A stretch of 64,000 bases of DNA from Flavobacteriales bacterium (GCA_905339165.1 CAJPFH010000012.1:1-64000), one strand, 5' to 3'. Counted from the stretch's first letter, positions 42,837-52,624 are shown. A program made the numbers and translations. The notes: generated from the sequence alone by a model not told the origin.

Positions 42837-43784
42837 ATGAAAAAACGAGTGTTAATTTTTGCAATCATATTAGTAATATGTGTAATATCACTTACGCAAA
42901 TCATTTATATATTTTATCCCAAAAAAATAAATGTTGCAAAAATAAAAGTTGAACAAAATGAAGAATCTATAACTAATGGAGAGTATTTAGCAAAGAGTGT
43001 TGCTGCTTGCATAGATTGCCATTCACCTAAAAATTATAATCTTACCGAAAATTCAATCTACAACGATTCGTTATTTGCTGGTAGCAATACTGAGTTTACT
43101 GAACAATTTGGATTCCCTGGCAATTATTACGCCCCTAACTTAACTCCGTATAATTTAAAAACCTGGAGTGATGGAGAAATATTAAGGGCAATTACTACAG
43201 GAATAAGTAAGGATGGGCATGCATTATTTCCTGTTATGCCATATCACAAATATGGAAAATTAGAGGTAAAAGACATCTATGATATTATTGCATATCTGCG
43301 TTCACTGCCTGAAATCAAAAAAGATCTTCCTGTTTCCAAGTCCTTTTTTCCTATGAATTTAATTATTCGAACTTTTCCTAAAGAAGGCAATTTTGAATTA
43401 ACACGAAATTCTGCTAATAGTATTGAGCGGGGAAAATATTTTGTAACCATGGCAGCATGTGCTGATTGCCATACTAAAACAGACAAAGGAAAACCTATTG
43501 AAGGATTTGAATTTGCCGGAGGTAATGAGTTTGAAAGTCCTATGGGCAATTTTATTGCAGCCAATATTACACCCGATACAGAAACAGGAATAGGAAATTG
43601 GAGTCGGGAAACTTTTATAACAAGGTTTAAACAAGGCAGTGAAGGATCATTTAAAAATAGCAGCATAATGCCATGGGTTTCATACTCTTCTATGAACAAA
43701 GAAGAATTATCGGATATATACGATTACCTAATGAGCCTTAAACCAGTTAAAAATAAAATCTCTACAAATATTAATAACCAATAA
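42837..43784 (+). CDS. Diheme cytochrome c
   Basis: The 315-residue protein has an N-terminal transmembrane helix (6-28). Two CxxCH heme sites are present: CIDCH (about 58-62) and CADCH (about 209-213). Each is followed by an IxP-type axial methionine region (ALFPVMPYHKYG; SSIMPWVSYSS), so two class I domains are in tandem. The layout resembles the cytochrome subunits of alcohol dehydrogenases. Electron donor and acceptor are not evident; the neighbours give no clue. It may be an operon with the next gene (11-base gap). Confidence 0.85.
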   Translation: MKKRVLIFAIILVICVISLTQIIYIFYPKKINVAKIKVEQNEESITNGEYLAKSVAACIDCHSPKNYNLTENSIYNDSLFAGSNTEFTEQFGFPGNYYAPNLTPYNLKTWSDGEILRAITTGISKDGHALFPVMPYHKYGKLEVKDIYDIIAYLRSLPEIKKDLPVSKSFFPMNLIIRTFPKEGNFELTRNSANSIERGKYFVTMAACADCHTKTDKGKPIEGFEFAGGNEFESPMGNFIAANITPDTETGIGNWSRETFITRFKQGSEGSFKNSSIMPWVSYSSMNKEELSDIYDYLMSLKPVKNKISTNINNQ

Positions 43785-43795
43785 AATCAATTATC

Positions 43796-44665
43796 ATGAA
43801 ACAAATTAATTTAATTATCTCAAGTACGCTTGTTATCATAGGAATAACACTTACAACAAATTTATCAGCTCACAATGGTCAAAACCAATTGCCAGAAGAG
43901 TACCGTTTGTCACATAACAGTCACGACTCTTCAGAAAAGTTGGAACTTCATGTAAACAATAACAAATGGCCAGAGTGTGCAATTGAATTAGACTCATCGT
44001 TAACGCAAAGCGACTTCCGTAAATTTGGACAAGAAACCTATTCATTTTTATATTTCAAAAATGTAAACTCTCCCAAAACAATTGGAAAATGGAAATTTGA
44101 AATTTCTCTTACATACGTTTTAACAGGAAAAATTGATGATGAAAAACCACATTGGAACAACACATTTACCCATCCCGATTCAACACATTGGTTAGTTGAC
44201 GAAAGTAAACGTTTAGCTTTTCCGCATTTAAATTTTCGTTTAGGATTATCAGAAAGAATTGATGTTGGCGGTTATATAATTTATCTACCAAGTATAACAA
44301 ATTATGGATTTGCCGGACTTGATTTTCGTTACATGGCAATAAATGATACTACTAAAAAAATGTTTCTAACTAACCGTTTAGCTTATTCTACCTTACTTGC
44401 AACTGATGACTTAAATTATAATATTCTCAGTAATGAAATTTCATTTGGGAAATCAATTGGATTATTTACCCCTTATGCAGCTTTAGGAGGGAGCATTGGC
44501 TTAATGCAGGAAAAAACCGACAAAGTAGATTTAAAAAATGAATGGATACCATTAGTTTCAGGAATTGTAGGCTTTGAATTCAATTACAAAGTGATTAATG
44601 TAGGGGCACAGGCAAATTTCTCAAAATTGAATATGTACACATTTAAAATAGGATGTAGATTTTAA
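43796..44665 (+). CDS. Outer-membrane beta-barrel-like protein
   Basis: The 289-residue protein has a signal peptide (ending NLSAHN), a His-rich stretch just after it (HNSHDSSEKLELH), and from about residue 95 amphipathic strands typical of a small barrel, ending with FKIGCRF. The family is not recognised. The His-rich start could bind metal. It follows the cytochrome gene closely. Confidence 0.65.
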   Translation: MKQINLIISSTLVIIGITLTTNLSAHNGQNQLPEEYRLSHNSHDSSEKLELHVNNNKWPECAIELDSSLTQSDFRKFGQETYSFLYFKNVNSPKTIGKWKFEISLTYVLTGKIDDEKPHWNNTFTHPDSTHWLVDESKRLAFPHLNFRLGLSERIDVGGYIIYLPSITNYGFAGLDFRYMAINDTTKKMFLTNRLAYSTLLATDDLNYNILSNEISFGKSIGLFTPYAALGGSIGLMQEKTDKVDLKNEWIPLVSGIVGFEFNYKVINVGAQANFSKLNMYTFKIGCRF

Positions 44666-44707
44666 CTATTATAATTGTTTGTTTATTTTAAAAAATTATT
44701 ATGGCAT

Positions 44708-45745
44708 ATGAATAATGTGAAACTTATAATAATATTTTTTGCAATAATTAATTGTTATATTCTAAAAGCAATCGGTTTAGACTTTAATCGATTAACAAAT
44801 GTTAAAAGTGAATTAGTAGAACGAATAGAGTTTACATCCAATAATGATACTCTTGTTGGATATTTGTCTAAGCCTGATTACTTATCTATGTTTCCAGTAA
44901 TTATTGTATTGCATTCATCAGGTCATGGGCATCATGATAATGCAATCTATAATCATTTAGAAAAGAATATGAACGAAGTTGGGGTTGGGGTTTTTACTTT
45001 CGACAGAAGAGGAATAGGCGAATCAGGTGGTAAATTTGAAACGGCAAACTTTGAAAATCTTGCAAACGATGCTTTACAAGCAGTAGAAATCTTAAAAAAA
45101 AGAAACGATATTGATATTTCAAAGATTGGTCTGTTTGGGATTAGTCAAGGTGGCTGGATTGCTCCAGTAGCTTATACTCTGAATAGAAAAGATATATCAT
45201 TTATGATTTTGGTTTCATCATGTGGAGTAAGTCCTGCAAAGCAAATGGAATATAGTGCAATTACAACACTCAAAATGAATGGTCGTCCAGAAGAAATTAT
45301 ACCTACGGCAAAGCATTTGATAAATTTTCACAATGAATATTTTCGTGGAAATAAAGCAAGAGATGAAGCTCAACGTGAAATTGATAAATATAAAAATGAG
45401 GAGTGGTTTAATGATACTTACTTATACAATGAATTACCCGAAGATGTATGTAACACCAAATGGATACATGAAATGGATTTCGACCCTTTAAAATATTTTG
45501 AATCTGTAAATATTCCCTTGGCTTTGTTTTATGGTGAGTTTGATAGATGGGTTCCAATTAAACAAAGTCATGAAATTTGGGAGAACGCATTAAAAAAGGC
45601 AGGTAATAATGCTTTTGAGATATTTCAAATTAAACAATCTGGACATATGATGATTCTCAATGAAGACAAAAATCCAAAAAAAGAAATTATATCAAATCAA
45701 TACAGTATTTTATTAAAAGATTGGATTCTCAGAACAATAAAATAA
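44708..45745 (+). CDS. Exported alpha/beta hydrolase
   Basis: The ATG at 44708 is preferred over the TTG at 44675; it gives 345 residues starting MNNVKLIIIFFAIINC, an N-terminal signal or anchor. The fold is clear: VIIVLHSSGHGHHDN (oxyanion region), FTFDRRGIGESGG, the nucleophile elbow GLFGISQGGW (Ser), the acid in YGEFDRWVP and the His in QSGHMM. The catalytic triad is complete. The substrate is unknown; the family includes esterases and peptidases. Confidence 0.82.
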   Translation: MNNVKLIIIFFAIINCYILKAIGLDFNRLTNVKSELVERIEFTSNNDTLVGYLSKPDYLSMFPVIIVLHSSGHGHHDNAIYNHLEKNMNEVGVGVFTFDRRGIGESGGKFETANFENLANDALQAVEILKKRNDIDISKIGLFGISQGGWIAPVAYTLNRKDISFMILVSSCGVSPAKQMEYSAITTLKMNGRPEEIIPTAKHLINFHNEYFRGNKARDEAQREIDKYKNEEWFNDTYLYNELPEDVCNTKWIHEMDFDPLKYFESVNIPLALFYGEFDRWVPIKQSHEIWENALKKAGNNAFEIFQIKQSGHMMILNEDKNPKKEIISNQYSILLKDWILRTIK

Positions 45746-45781
45746 TACAATTGCGGCAGTTTTAAATTAGAGTAAAAAGCT

Positions 45782-47215
45782 ATGAAAAATGATAACCTAT
45801 TTGAACTAATAAATTCTCTAAACAAATCGGAACGAAGAGATTTTGTGTTATATAGCAAGAAGTATAAAGGAGATAAAAAATATTTATTATTATTCCATGA
45901 ATTATGCAATGGGAAGAATAATCAATCATTAGATATTACAAATATTAATTACGAAAGACACAGACTTTATAATCAAATTCAAAAATGCTTCTCTAAGAAT
46001 TATGATAGTAATGAATCAAGTTCGAGATTTTTACAAACATTCTTGTTTATCAAATTTCTTCTTAATAAAAGACTTTTAGAATTGGCAAAAAAGGAAATAA
46101 TCAATCTTAAAAAAGCGTGTTATATTAGCGGTAAATACAATGAATTAAATATAATAATAGATTTTGAGATTCTAAATGGAAGATTTTGGGGAAACACATT
46201 AAGCGACACATTACGATTAATTAATGAGAAAAAGGTTACACAGAAAATTATTAACAACATACATTTTTTGGAAAGTATTGCTTACACTCTGTTTGATATT
46301 ATGATTCAGATTGGAACACCGATAAATGAGAATGAAATTAATTTGTTTCATAATACTTATAACAACATTAACAGTCTGAGCATAAATGAACTTCAGTCTG
46401 AAACCGAAAAACTCTATTATTATCGAGTTTCCTTTTTCTATTACACAGTAACAAACAATTTTGAAGATGCATTTAATGCTGGAACCAAGGTCTTTTCTAT
46501 TTATAAAAAGAATAAATATTTTATAAGCGAATTTATAAATCAATATGTTTCTTTACTCCATCAATTAATTTATATTAAAGCATTTGATGATATTGCATAT
46601 GCAAACAAATTTTTAGAAGAACTTAAAAAAACAAAAAAACAAAAAAAGTATTCATTGTTTATATGTAATGACATAGATGCAACGATTAAATCTTCTGAAA
46701 TTGCAATTTTATTTTGGACAAATAAACATAAGCAGATAATTGATAATGAGAAAAATTATTTTAAATATTTCACATTCCAATTATCGGATATTCCATTAAA
46801 TAGAGTAAATGCCTACGCTTATTTTATAGCTCAAAGTGCATTTTTATGCAAAGAATATGAAATTGCTAAAAAGTGGATAGAATTAATATTGAAAAATAAA
46901 CACAATAAGTTATACTTTTCCATTTACTTCTACACGTTTCTAATGCTTATTTTAACTAGAATAAATGAAGAAAAGTATGATGTTGCAGAATTAGAATATG
47001 TTCGATGCAAGGATTATTTAATTTCTAAAAAACAAAAAAGAATTTCATTTGAATTTCAAATTCTTAAGATAATTAATACACTTCTTCTATCAAACAACAT
47101 TAAATCAATCGATTTAGCAAGAAAATGTAATTACTTGAATATAAAAGAAAATATAATTTCAAATATCAAGCACCCTAAGTTTTTAATAAAATGGTTAGAT
47201 GAAAAAATAAATTGA
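45782..47215 (+). CDS. Helical cytosolic protein of unknown function
   Basis: The 477-residue protein has no signal peptide or membrane segment. Its start (NDNLFELINSLNKSERRDFV, then KGDKKYLLLFHEL) matches a family of large helical proteins that I know only from Bacteroidota and cannot name. The rest is alpha-helical and repeat-like, similar to TPR solenoids. It is single, with a CUB-domain T9SS gene 72 bases downstream. Confidence 0.6.
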   Translation: MKNDNLFELINSLNKSERRDFVLYSKKYKGDKKYLLLFHELCNGKNNQSLDITNINYERHRLYNQIQKCFSKNYDSNESSSRFLQTFLFIKFLLNKRLLELAKKEIINLKKACYISGKYNELNIIIDFEILNGRFWGNTLSDTLRLINEKKVTQKIINNIHFLESIAYTLFDIMIQIGTPINENEINLFHNTYNNINSLSINELQSETEKLYYYRVSFFYYTVTNNFEDAFNAGTKVFSIYKKNKYFISEFINQYVSLLHQLIYIKAFDDIAYANKFLEELKKTKKQKKYSLFICNDIDATIKSSEIAILFWTNKHKQIIDNEKNYFKYFTFQLSDIPLNRVNAYAYFIAQSAFLCKEYEIAKKWIELILKNKHNKLYFSIYFYTFLMLILTRINEEKYDVAELEYVRCKDYLISKKQKRISFEFQILKIINTLLLSNNIKSIDLARKCNYLNIKENIISNIKHPKFLIKWLDEKIN

Positions 47216-47287
47216 ATTTCAAATTTTCATTAAAATGATGTTTTTTTTATCTCACATTATTTGTTTCTTTTTGATGAAAACTGAATT

Positions 47288-49006
47288 ATGAAAATGCAAG
47301 TGTTATTATATTCAATGTTTATGATCAATTATACAATTTTTTCTCAATCATATAATAATCCCGGAGGTATAATAAACACATGTACTGGAACATTCTATGA
47401 TACGGGTGGTAGTGGAACCAATTATACAAACAACCAAAATATTACCACAACATTCTGTCCAACTGTTCCCGGACAATGTATTTCAATAAATTTTTTAACT
47501 TTCAATACTCAAGCATATTATGACATATTGTATGTGTATGATGGAAATTCTACATCTTCACCTCTATTAGGCATGTTTTCAGGTAATTCTTTACCTGGAG
47601 TTATAACAGGTAGTATAAATAATCTTAGTGGTTGTTTAACATTTAAATTTGTATCTAATGGATTTACAAATGCTCAAGGTTGGTCGGCAAATATATCATG
47701 TAGCATATGTCAGAATCCCCCAATTTATGTGATGAGTAATGACTCCTTTACAACTTGCAATGGAACATTCTATGATACTGGTGGGCCCAACCTGAATTAC
47801 AATTGGAATGAAAAATCTGAGATTACATTCTGTCCATCAAATCCTGGCGAATGCATGGGTATAAATTTTAACCCAATAACCCTAGAATTAGATTTTGATT
47901 CACTCTTTATTTTTGATGGCCCTAATTCTAATTCTCAACTGATGGCTATTATTAATGATAATTCTCCTGCTCAAAATTATTCGGCTACATCAAATAATCC
48001 AAGTGGTTGTCTAACTATCAAATTTTCTTCTGATGGATGGGATCAAAGACCAGGATGGTCTTCGACATTACAATGTGTTCCTTGTACTGAGAAACCATAT
48101 ATCGCCATATCAAGTGGAACTGTTAACTTATGCGATGGTAATTTTTTCGATAATGGTGGAAAAGCATCTGATTATATAAATAATAGTAATAGTGTAACAA
48201 CCGTATGTTCGGATAACATTAACAACCCGTTTATTTCATTATCTTTTTCAACTTTTCAGACAGAGTTGAATTTTGATATTCTATCTGTTTTTGATGGGCC
48301 TACTACCGGAAGTCCATTAATTGGCAATTTTTCCGGAAATCTTGTCCCATTTATTGTAATGTCAACCAACCCGTCAGGTTGCTTAACTTTTAGGTTTATT
48401 TCAGATGGTGGTGTTAAGTATTCAGGATGGGAATCTACAATTACTTGCACAGAATTCCCTTTACCTGTAACATGGCTCGAATTTTATGGCGTTAAAAATA
48501 ATACAAATATTTCTCTGTTCTGGTCAACTTCTTCTGAAAAAAACAATGATTATTTCACGATAGAGCGTTTGGTAGATGCTGAATCATATAAAGAAATTGG
48601 TAAAATAAAAGCAAGTGGCAATTCAAATACTCAAAAATCATATTCGTTTATAGATATCAATCCATTAGATGGGTGGAACTATTATAGGATAAAACAAACA
48701 GATTATAATGGCAAACACGATTATTCAGAAATAGTGGCAATTAAATTTGAAAAAGGATTTGATTTTTTTGTTAGCCAAAACAACCAAAATATATATCTTT
48801 CTATGTCTGGTATTCCTTTTGGGAATAATATAATTATTGATTTGTATGACTTAACCGGAAAATTATTATTTAACAGAAAACACAGTATATTCGAAAATAA
48901 CAACAAAACTATTATACCAATAAATCGCGATCTTACCACTGGCGTATATTTAGTAAAGCTTACTTTAAATAATTCCACTTTATCAAAATTAATTTTTATC
49001 AAATAG
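47288..49006 (+). CDS. Secreted protein with three CUB-like domains and T9SS tail
   Basis: The 572-residue protein has a signal peptide (1-19, ending IFSQS). Three CUB-like domains lie at about 35-138, 155-260 and 280-385, each with the CxGTFYDTGG or CDGNFFDNGG start, a YDG or FDGP loop, and a GCLTFKFxSxG segment. A fibronectin-like stretch (about 395-480) and a type A T9SS sorting tail follow (DLYDLTGKLLFNRK, then GVYLVKLTLNNS). It is probably a surface adhesin. The helical cytosolic gene upstream may be in the same transcription unit. Confidence 0.82.
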   Translation: MKMQVLLYSMFMINYTIFSQSYNNPGGIINTCTGTFYDTGGSGTNYTNNQNITTTFCPTVPGQCISINFLTFNTQAYYDILYVYDGNSTSSPLLGMFSGNSLPGVITGSINNLSGCLTFKFVSNGFTNAQGWSANISCSICQNPPIYVMSNDSFTTCNGTFYDTGGPNLNYNWNEKSEITFCPSNPGECMGINFNPITLELDFDSLFIFDGPNSNSQLMAIINDNSPAQNYSATSNNPSGCLTIKFSSDGWDQRPGWSSTLQCVPCTEKPYIAISSGTVNLCDGNFFDNGGKASDYINNSNSVTTVCSDNINNPFISLSFSTFQTELNFDILSVFDGPTTGSPLIGNFSGNLVPFIVMSTNPSGCLTFRFISDGGVKYSGWESTITCTEFPLPVTWLEFYGVKNNTNISLFWSTSSEKNNDYFTIERLVDAESYKEIGKIKASGNSNTQKSYSFIDINPLDGWNYYRIKQTDYNGKHDYSEIVAIKFEKGFDFFVSQNNQNIYLSMSGIPFGNNIIIDLYDLTGKLLFNRKHSIFENNNKTIIPINRDLTTGVYLVKLTLNNSTLSKLIFIK

Positions 49007-49009
49007 ATT

Positions 49010-49171
49010 ATGAATAAATTACATACACATCTACTTATAAAAGAAATCAATAAAGAACTTCAAAATTTAAATGAAACCGATCTTAGGCAAATACTGCAAT
49101 GGATTTTAAGCTATAAGAAATTATTTAAAACTCTCAATAGTCATTCCATTAAAAAATGGTCTATTAATTAG
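49010..49171 (+). CDS. Short ORF, 53 residues
   Basis: It begins 3 bases after the CUB gene stop with an ATG and encodes 53 residues (MNKLHTHLLIKEINKELQNL then NETDLRQILQWILSY), predicted to be helical. Its helical character and position make it a plausible small protein. I do not recognise it. Confidence 0.45.
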   Translation: MNKLHTHLLIKEINKELQNLNETDLRQILQWILSYKKLFKTLNSHSIKKWSIN

Positions 49172-49437
49172 TCTCTTTATAAAATATTTAAGACGAATGA
49201 TAAAACTAGGGGGAAGGGAAACTGTAGAAAAGATGGTATTTGATTTCAGAATGCTTTACCCACACCGCATTGCCTTAATGGATGAATTAAATCGGGTTTA
49301 ACTTCAGAATTATTTATTGCGGTTTAATTCATGTTATAAAATCTTGTGGAATGTGTATTATAAAAGTTTTTCTTATTTTGGAATTAAGTACTGATGTAAT
49401 GATTACAAGAAAGAGAAAGCAAAAAATATTAATGGCA
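49172..49437. other. Intergenic region with a short ORF
   Basis: About 266 bases. A 34-residue plus-strand frame at 49197-49301 (MIKLGGRETVEKMVFDFRML) is protein-like and could be the remains of a gene. A 10-base sequence GCGGTTTAAT (49319-49328) is the reverse complement of 49817-49826, flanking the HTH gene. Nothing more is apparent. Confidence 0.4.
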
Positions 49438-49731
49438 TTAAACTGCCTTTAAAGCATCTTCAACTTCATTACGTTTATAATAGGCACGATTTCCCAATAA
49501 ATATTTTTTTAATTTCCCCTTCTTTTGCCAATTGTGTACAGTTGATAAATCACATTTAAGCATTGTTGCCACTTCTTTGGGTGTCATATAATCTGTCTGA
49601 ATGTTATTATGCTCAATATTAGTATAAGCACTTAATGTTTTTTTCAGTATTAGAATTTCTTGCCAGATATTTTCAATAGCTTTGGGCAAGGTATCATAAG
49701 TAACTTTAGGAATATTATTTTTTTCCATCAT
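49438..49731 (-). CDS. Helix-turn-helix protein, excisionase-like
   Basis: The 97-residue protein has a helical N-terminus (about 10-40) and a C-terminal MerR/excisionase-type helix-turn-helix: MTPKEVATMLKCDLSTVHNW, then KKGKLKKYLLGNRAYYKRNE. Such short proteins accompany integrases in Bacteroidota mobile elements. The second Met is an equally good start. It is the third of three minus-strand genes ending near the tmRNA gene. Confidence 0.8.
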   Translation of the reverse strand: MMEKNNIPKVTYDTLPKAIENIWQEILILKKTLSAYTNIEHNNIQTDYMTPKEVATMLKCDLSTVHNWQKKGKLKKYLLGNRAYYKRNEVEDALKAV

Positions 49732-49760
49732 GCATATTTAATATGCAAATTTTGGCTGAT

Positions 49761-49811
49761 AAATTTGGTACTTTTAGGTGTACGATACCAATTTAGTACT
49801 ATTTCAGTACC
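49761..49811. repeat. Iteron-like repeats upstream of the HTH gene
   Basis: Three similar units: AATTTGGTACT (49762-49772), AATTTAGTACT (49790-49800) and ATTTCAGTACC (49801-49811). They lie in the 125 bases upstream of the excisionase-like gene. Either operator half-sites or replication/recombination iterons. Confidence 0.5.
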
Positions 49812-49856
49812 GTAATATTAAACCGCATCAATAAAGACGGGCAAGTATAATTAGCA

Positions 49857-50744
49857 TTATTTTTTGCTACCCTGTTTTTTTAGTTTTGCAATCCGTTGAT
49901 AAAAGGAATCACAAATTTGCATATTGTGAATGCGAAAATATTCTTCTATTATTTCAATTTTTTTATGGTTGGCAAATATATTCTTGTCGGATTTTCTTAC
50001 ACTAAGACTTTCTGAAATCCAACTTCTGCTTTTGGGCATTCCAATTTTTCTGGATATAGCTGAATAGTTAGGTGTCCCGTCAACTTTATAGGCTTCTAAT
50101 AGTTTATCCATTTCGCCATTTGCAAAAGCAATAGCAATTACAAACCACTTACATTTTACAGCTCGCTCTAGCTCTTTCGGATATTTATAAGTTACATTTG
50201 GATTTTCATCCTGATTAAGGTTAGATTCCAAAAGCCAATTGTAGTATTTCCATAAATAACATGCATAAACTTCTACCGAATGTTTATTGTTATGTCTGTA
50301 TTTACAATGTGGGCTATGCATAAATGCGTATCCTTCATCCTTGCCAAGAATAAATTTTTGTTTAACGAATCGTTGAATACTACGTAAATCATTATAGTCA
50401 AAACTCATGTCCCAATGTGTGGCCAGTATAATTCCGGCAAAAGGTATTTGTTCAAACAAAATATCGTAGCATTGTTTGATTTCGTGTTTCAATAAAATTT
50501 CTTTTGCTTTTGAATCTGCAAATTGCTTTGTAAACTCTGCTTTTTTCCGGGCAAATAAATTTGAAACTGCTTGTTCAAAAAGTTCTTTTTGTTTTTGTTC
50601 AATTTTTGCTCTTTCTTCGCTTTTAAAATCATCCCATGTTACAACTTTTAGATTTTCATCTTTCTTGTGAACGCGTACAGCATACATCAGAACAATTTCT
50701 CCTTTCCACCAGTTTTCGAATGTATATTTTTTTAGTTTTTTCAT
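49857..50744 (-). CDS. Hypothetical protein of the integrase module
   Basis: The 295-residue cytosolic protein is not recognised. It has a charged helix at about 45-85 (ERAKIEQKQKELFEQAVSNL), two Cys-His pairs (HSPHCKYRHNNKH, about 143-155) that may bind zinc, and a helix-turn-helix-like stretch near residue 230-250 (NYSAISRKIGMPKSRSW). It sits 16 bases after the integrase gene. A replication or mobilisation role is possible by position only. Confidence 0.6.
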   Translation of the reverse strand: MKKLKKYTFENWWKGEIVLMYAVRVHKKDENLKVVTWDDFKSEERAKIEQKQKELFEQAVSNLFARKKAEFTKQFADSKAKEILLKHEIKQCYDILFEQIPFAGIILATHWDMSFDYNDLRSIQRFVKQKFILGKDEGYAFMHSPHCKYRHNNKHSVEVYACYLWKYYNWLLESNLNQDENPNVTYKYPKELERAVKCKWFVIAIAFANGEMDKLLEAYKVDGTPNYSAISRKIGMPKSRSWISESLSVRKSDKNIFANHKKIEIIEEYFRIHNMQICDSFYQRIAKLKKQGSKK

Positions 50745-50760
50745 ATTAAAAACACCTGGT

Positions 50761-51993
50761 CTAATAAAAATATGTTGCTAAATGCCTTGCTTTATCGGGC
50801 TCAGATTTGCCAATATATTCTAAGAACATTTTTTCAGATGAATGTCCTGTTTGGTTTATTAGCAATGATGTTGGTATTATACCATAATAATTGGAAGCAT
50901 AACTCCTTCTTCCGATATGAGATGATACAAGGGTGTATTTCGGAAAAACACCCTTTTCCTTTCTGTTCGTTTCTTTATTTATTTTACTTCCTGAAATCAT
51001 TTGATCCAATCCTGCAATTTTACATACATCCTTTATATATTCATTGTAATGTTGGTGACTTATTTTTCTCGGAAATTTACCATTCCTTTTTTTGAGAATT
51101 TTCATTACTGTTTTATCAAGTACAATAGTAACTTTTTTCTTAGTTTTTTCTTGCGTAAAATCAATAAATGGAACCTTAATATTTTTTTTATTTATTGAAA
51201 CAGTATCATAACGTATCATCTCGTGAAAAAAATTCATAAAATCGGAAATCCGTTGTCCGGTTAAACAACTTATTATAAGCCAGTCTCTAGCATTATCAAG
51301 GTGTTCAGCAGGCATAGTTGTATTATTGATAAGGTTTATTTCTTCCTTTGTAAGATATATTTTTTCAATTTTTTCAGCTCTGATATATAAATTCTTTAAT
51401 TGAAAATGCGTTTCGATACCATTGCTTGCGGCATGATAACAAACGGTTTTTACAAATTTCAAAATACGGGATATGGTATTTTGAGAATAACCTTCATGTT
51501 TGCAGAAATCTTCAAGTTTTAACTTAAAATCGGCATTTACATCTTTTATAAAAAAATCCTTGTTATAAGCAATTTGTAGTTTTTTTATTATTTTTTTTAT
51601 CACATGGTATTTTATTAAACTGACTCTTTTTATGCTTGTTCTTTTGTGAACAATATAATAATCAAAATAATCAACCAATTTGTTTGTAATTGAATCTATT
51701 TTTTGAGTAGGATTGATAAATTCTTTTAGCCAGGCTGAATCTATGGGGCATTTATCTACACTCATATTGAAATGATTGAGCAATTTATGTCTAAAATTCA
51801 AAAGATGCTGATTAAGCACCTTTTGATTTTCGTCCTTTAAGTTTACGGGTTGTCCTTTTTTTATGCTCCAATTTTTCGGGTTTACAACATAGTTAGTTTT
51901 AGCTTTAGCATCAATTTTTCGACCATCCCTAAGTCTAACATATATTCCTGCCGGATTATTTTGAGTTTGAATATAAAAATTAATAGTTGCCAT
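50761..51993 (-). CDS. Tyrosine recombinase (phage-type integrase)
   Basis: The 410-residue protein has an N-terminal arm-binding domain (about 1-90), a SAM-like core-binding domain (about 105-200) and a catalytic domain (about 215-410). The catalytic residues are visible: Arg in CLTGQRISDF, the HxxR block HIGRRSYASNYYG, the second His in NQTGHSSEKM and the nucleophile Tyr in FLEYIGKS. It is the first gene of the minus-strand module and its start is 240 bases from the tmRNA 3' end, a common integration target. Confidence 0.9.
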   Translation of the reverse strand: MATINFYIQTQNNPAGIYVRLRDGRKIDAKAKTNYVVNPKNWSIKKGQPVNLKDENQKVLNQHLLNFRHKLLNHFNMSVDKCPIDSAWLKEFINPTQKIDSITNKLVDYFDYYIVHKRTSIKRVSLIKYHVIKKIIKKLQIAYNKDFFIKDVNADFKLKLEDFCKHEGYSQNTISRILKFVKTVCYHAASNGIETHFQLKNLYIRAEKIEKIYLTKEEINLINNTTMPAEHLDNARDWLIISCLTGQRISDFMNFFHEMIRYDTVSINKKNIKVPFIDFTQEKTKKKVTIVLDKTVMKILKKRNGKFPRKISHQHYNEYIKDVCKIAGLDQMISGSKINKETNRKEKGVFPKYTLVSSHIGRRSYASNYYGIIPTSLLINQTGHSSEKMFLEYIGKSEPDKARHLATYFY

Positions 51994-52231
51994 AGGGTTT
52001 ATAATTTAGTCCACATTTAGTCCACAATTACGCATTCTGTTTCAATTTGTTTCAATTTAATTATATTGTTAATAATTAGCGTAAATAGTTGATATTATTG
52101 ATTTTAAAAGAAAATTATTTTAATTATCAGCTAGATGCAAAAAAGAGAAATTTAATATATGCGAATCCCTCCCTCTCCGCAAAAAAAAAGCTCCGGAATT
52201 TTGGAGCTTTTTTTCGTTAAAGGTATTTCTG
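51994..52231. other. Region between integrase and tmRNA
   Basis: It contains the upstream region of the integrase and, at its right end, the tmRNA terminator. Pyrimidine-rich CCCTCCCTCTCC lies at 52167-52178. No duplicate of the tmRNA 3' end is found in it or further left, so the second attachment site is not identified. Confidence 0.5.
52181..52208 (-). terminator. Rho-independent terminator of the tmRNA gene
   Basis: Read on the minus strand: AGCTCC, an eight-base loop, GGAGCT, then nine T. It follows the tmRNA 3' end directly. The plus-strand reading also has a T-run, so it could act in both directions. Confidence 0.85.
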
Positions 52232-52624
52232 TGGAACCGGTGGGATTCGAACCCACGTCCAAACAAGGAGCAAATAAACTTTCTACATGCTTATCTTTTA
52301 ATTGATTTTCGACTGCAACCCGGCCAAAAGCAGCCTAATTACAGCTTAGCCTTTTTAGTTTCACCGATAAATCAAGGCTGTTTACCGACTAGTTCGGAAT
52401 TTGATACCTCGTATTCGGGCGTTACCAAACAACCCCCCCGCGAGATACTCGTTCACACTACTATTATTCGTGTAGAATTAAGCTTTTATCGCTTAGCGAT
52501 TAAGCAGCGAGTGCGTAATTTGTTTCGCCAGTTATGGCTTGTGCATTGTTTTAAAGGGCAAATACACAACGCCCTACATGCTTATTTACCTACCCGATCT
52601 TGCTGTCAAAACCTTGTCGGCCCC
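52232..52624 (-). ncRNA. ssrA: Transfer-messenger RNA (tmRNA)
   Basis: On the minus strand, the 5' end GGGGCCGACAAGG (from 52624) pairs with CGGTTCC at 52233-52239 to form a 7-bp acceptor stem with two G-U pairs, with A as the discriminator base (52232). CCA is not encoded (the genome reads ACAG). The T-arm GTGGGTTCGAATCCCAC is present. The tag frame at 52500-52529 encodes GETNYALAA and a stop; the resume codon is within GCCATAACTGGC. Total length about 393 bases. It rescues stalled ribosomes with SmpB. Confidence 0.95.

Noticed and set aside
49319-49826. 10-base inverted repeat GCGGTTTAAT flanking the HTH gene as element ends
   Set aside because: Too short in AT-rich DNA to exclude chance, and not at the limits of the module.
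52232-52260. attL/attR pair at the tmRNA 3' end
   Set aside because: No second copy of the 3' segment is seen in the window, so the attachment site cannot be claimed.
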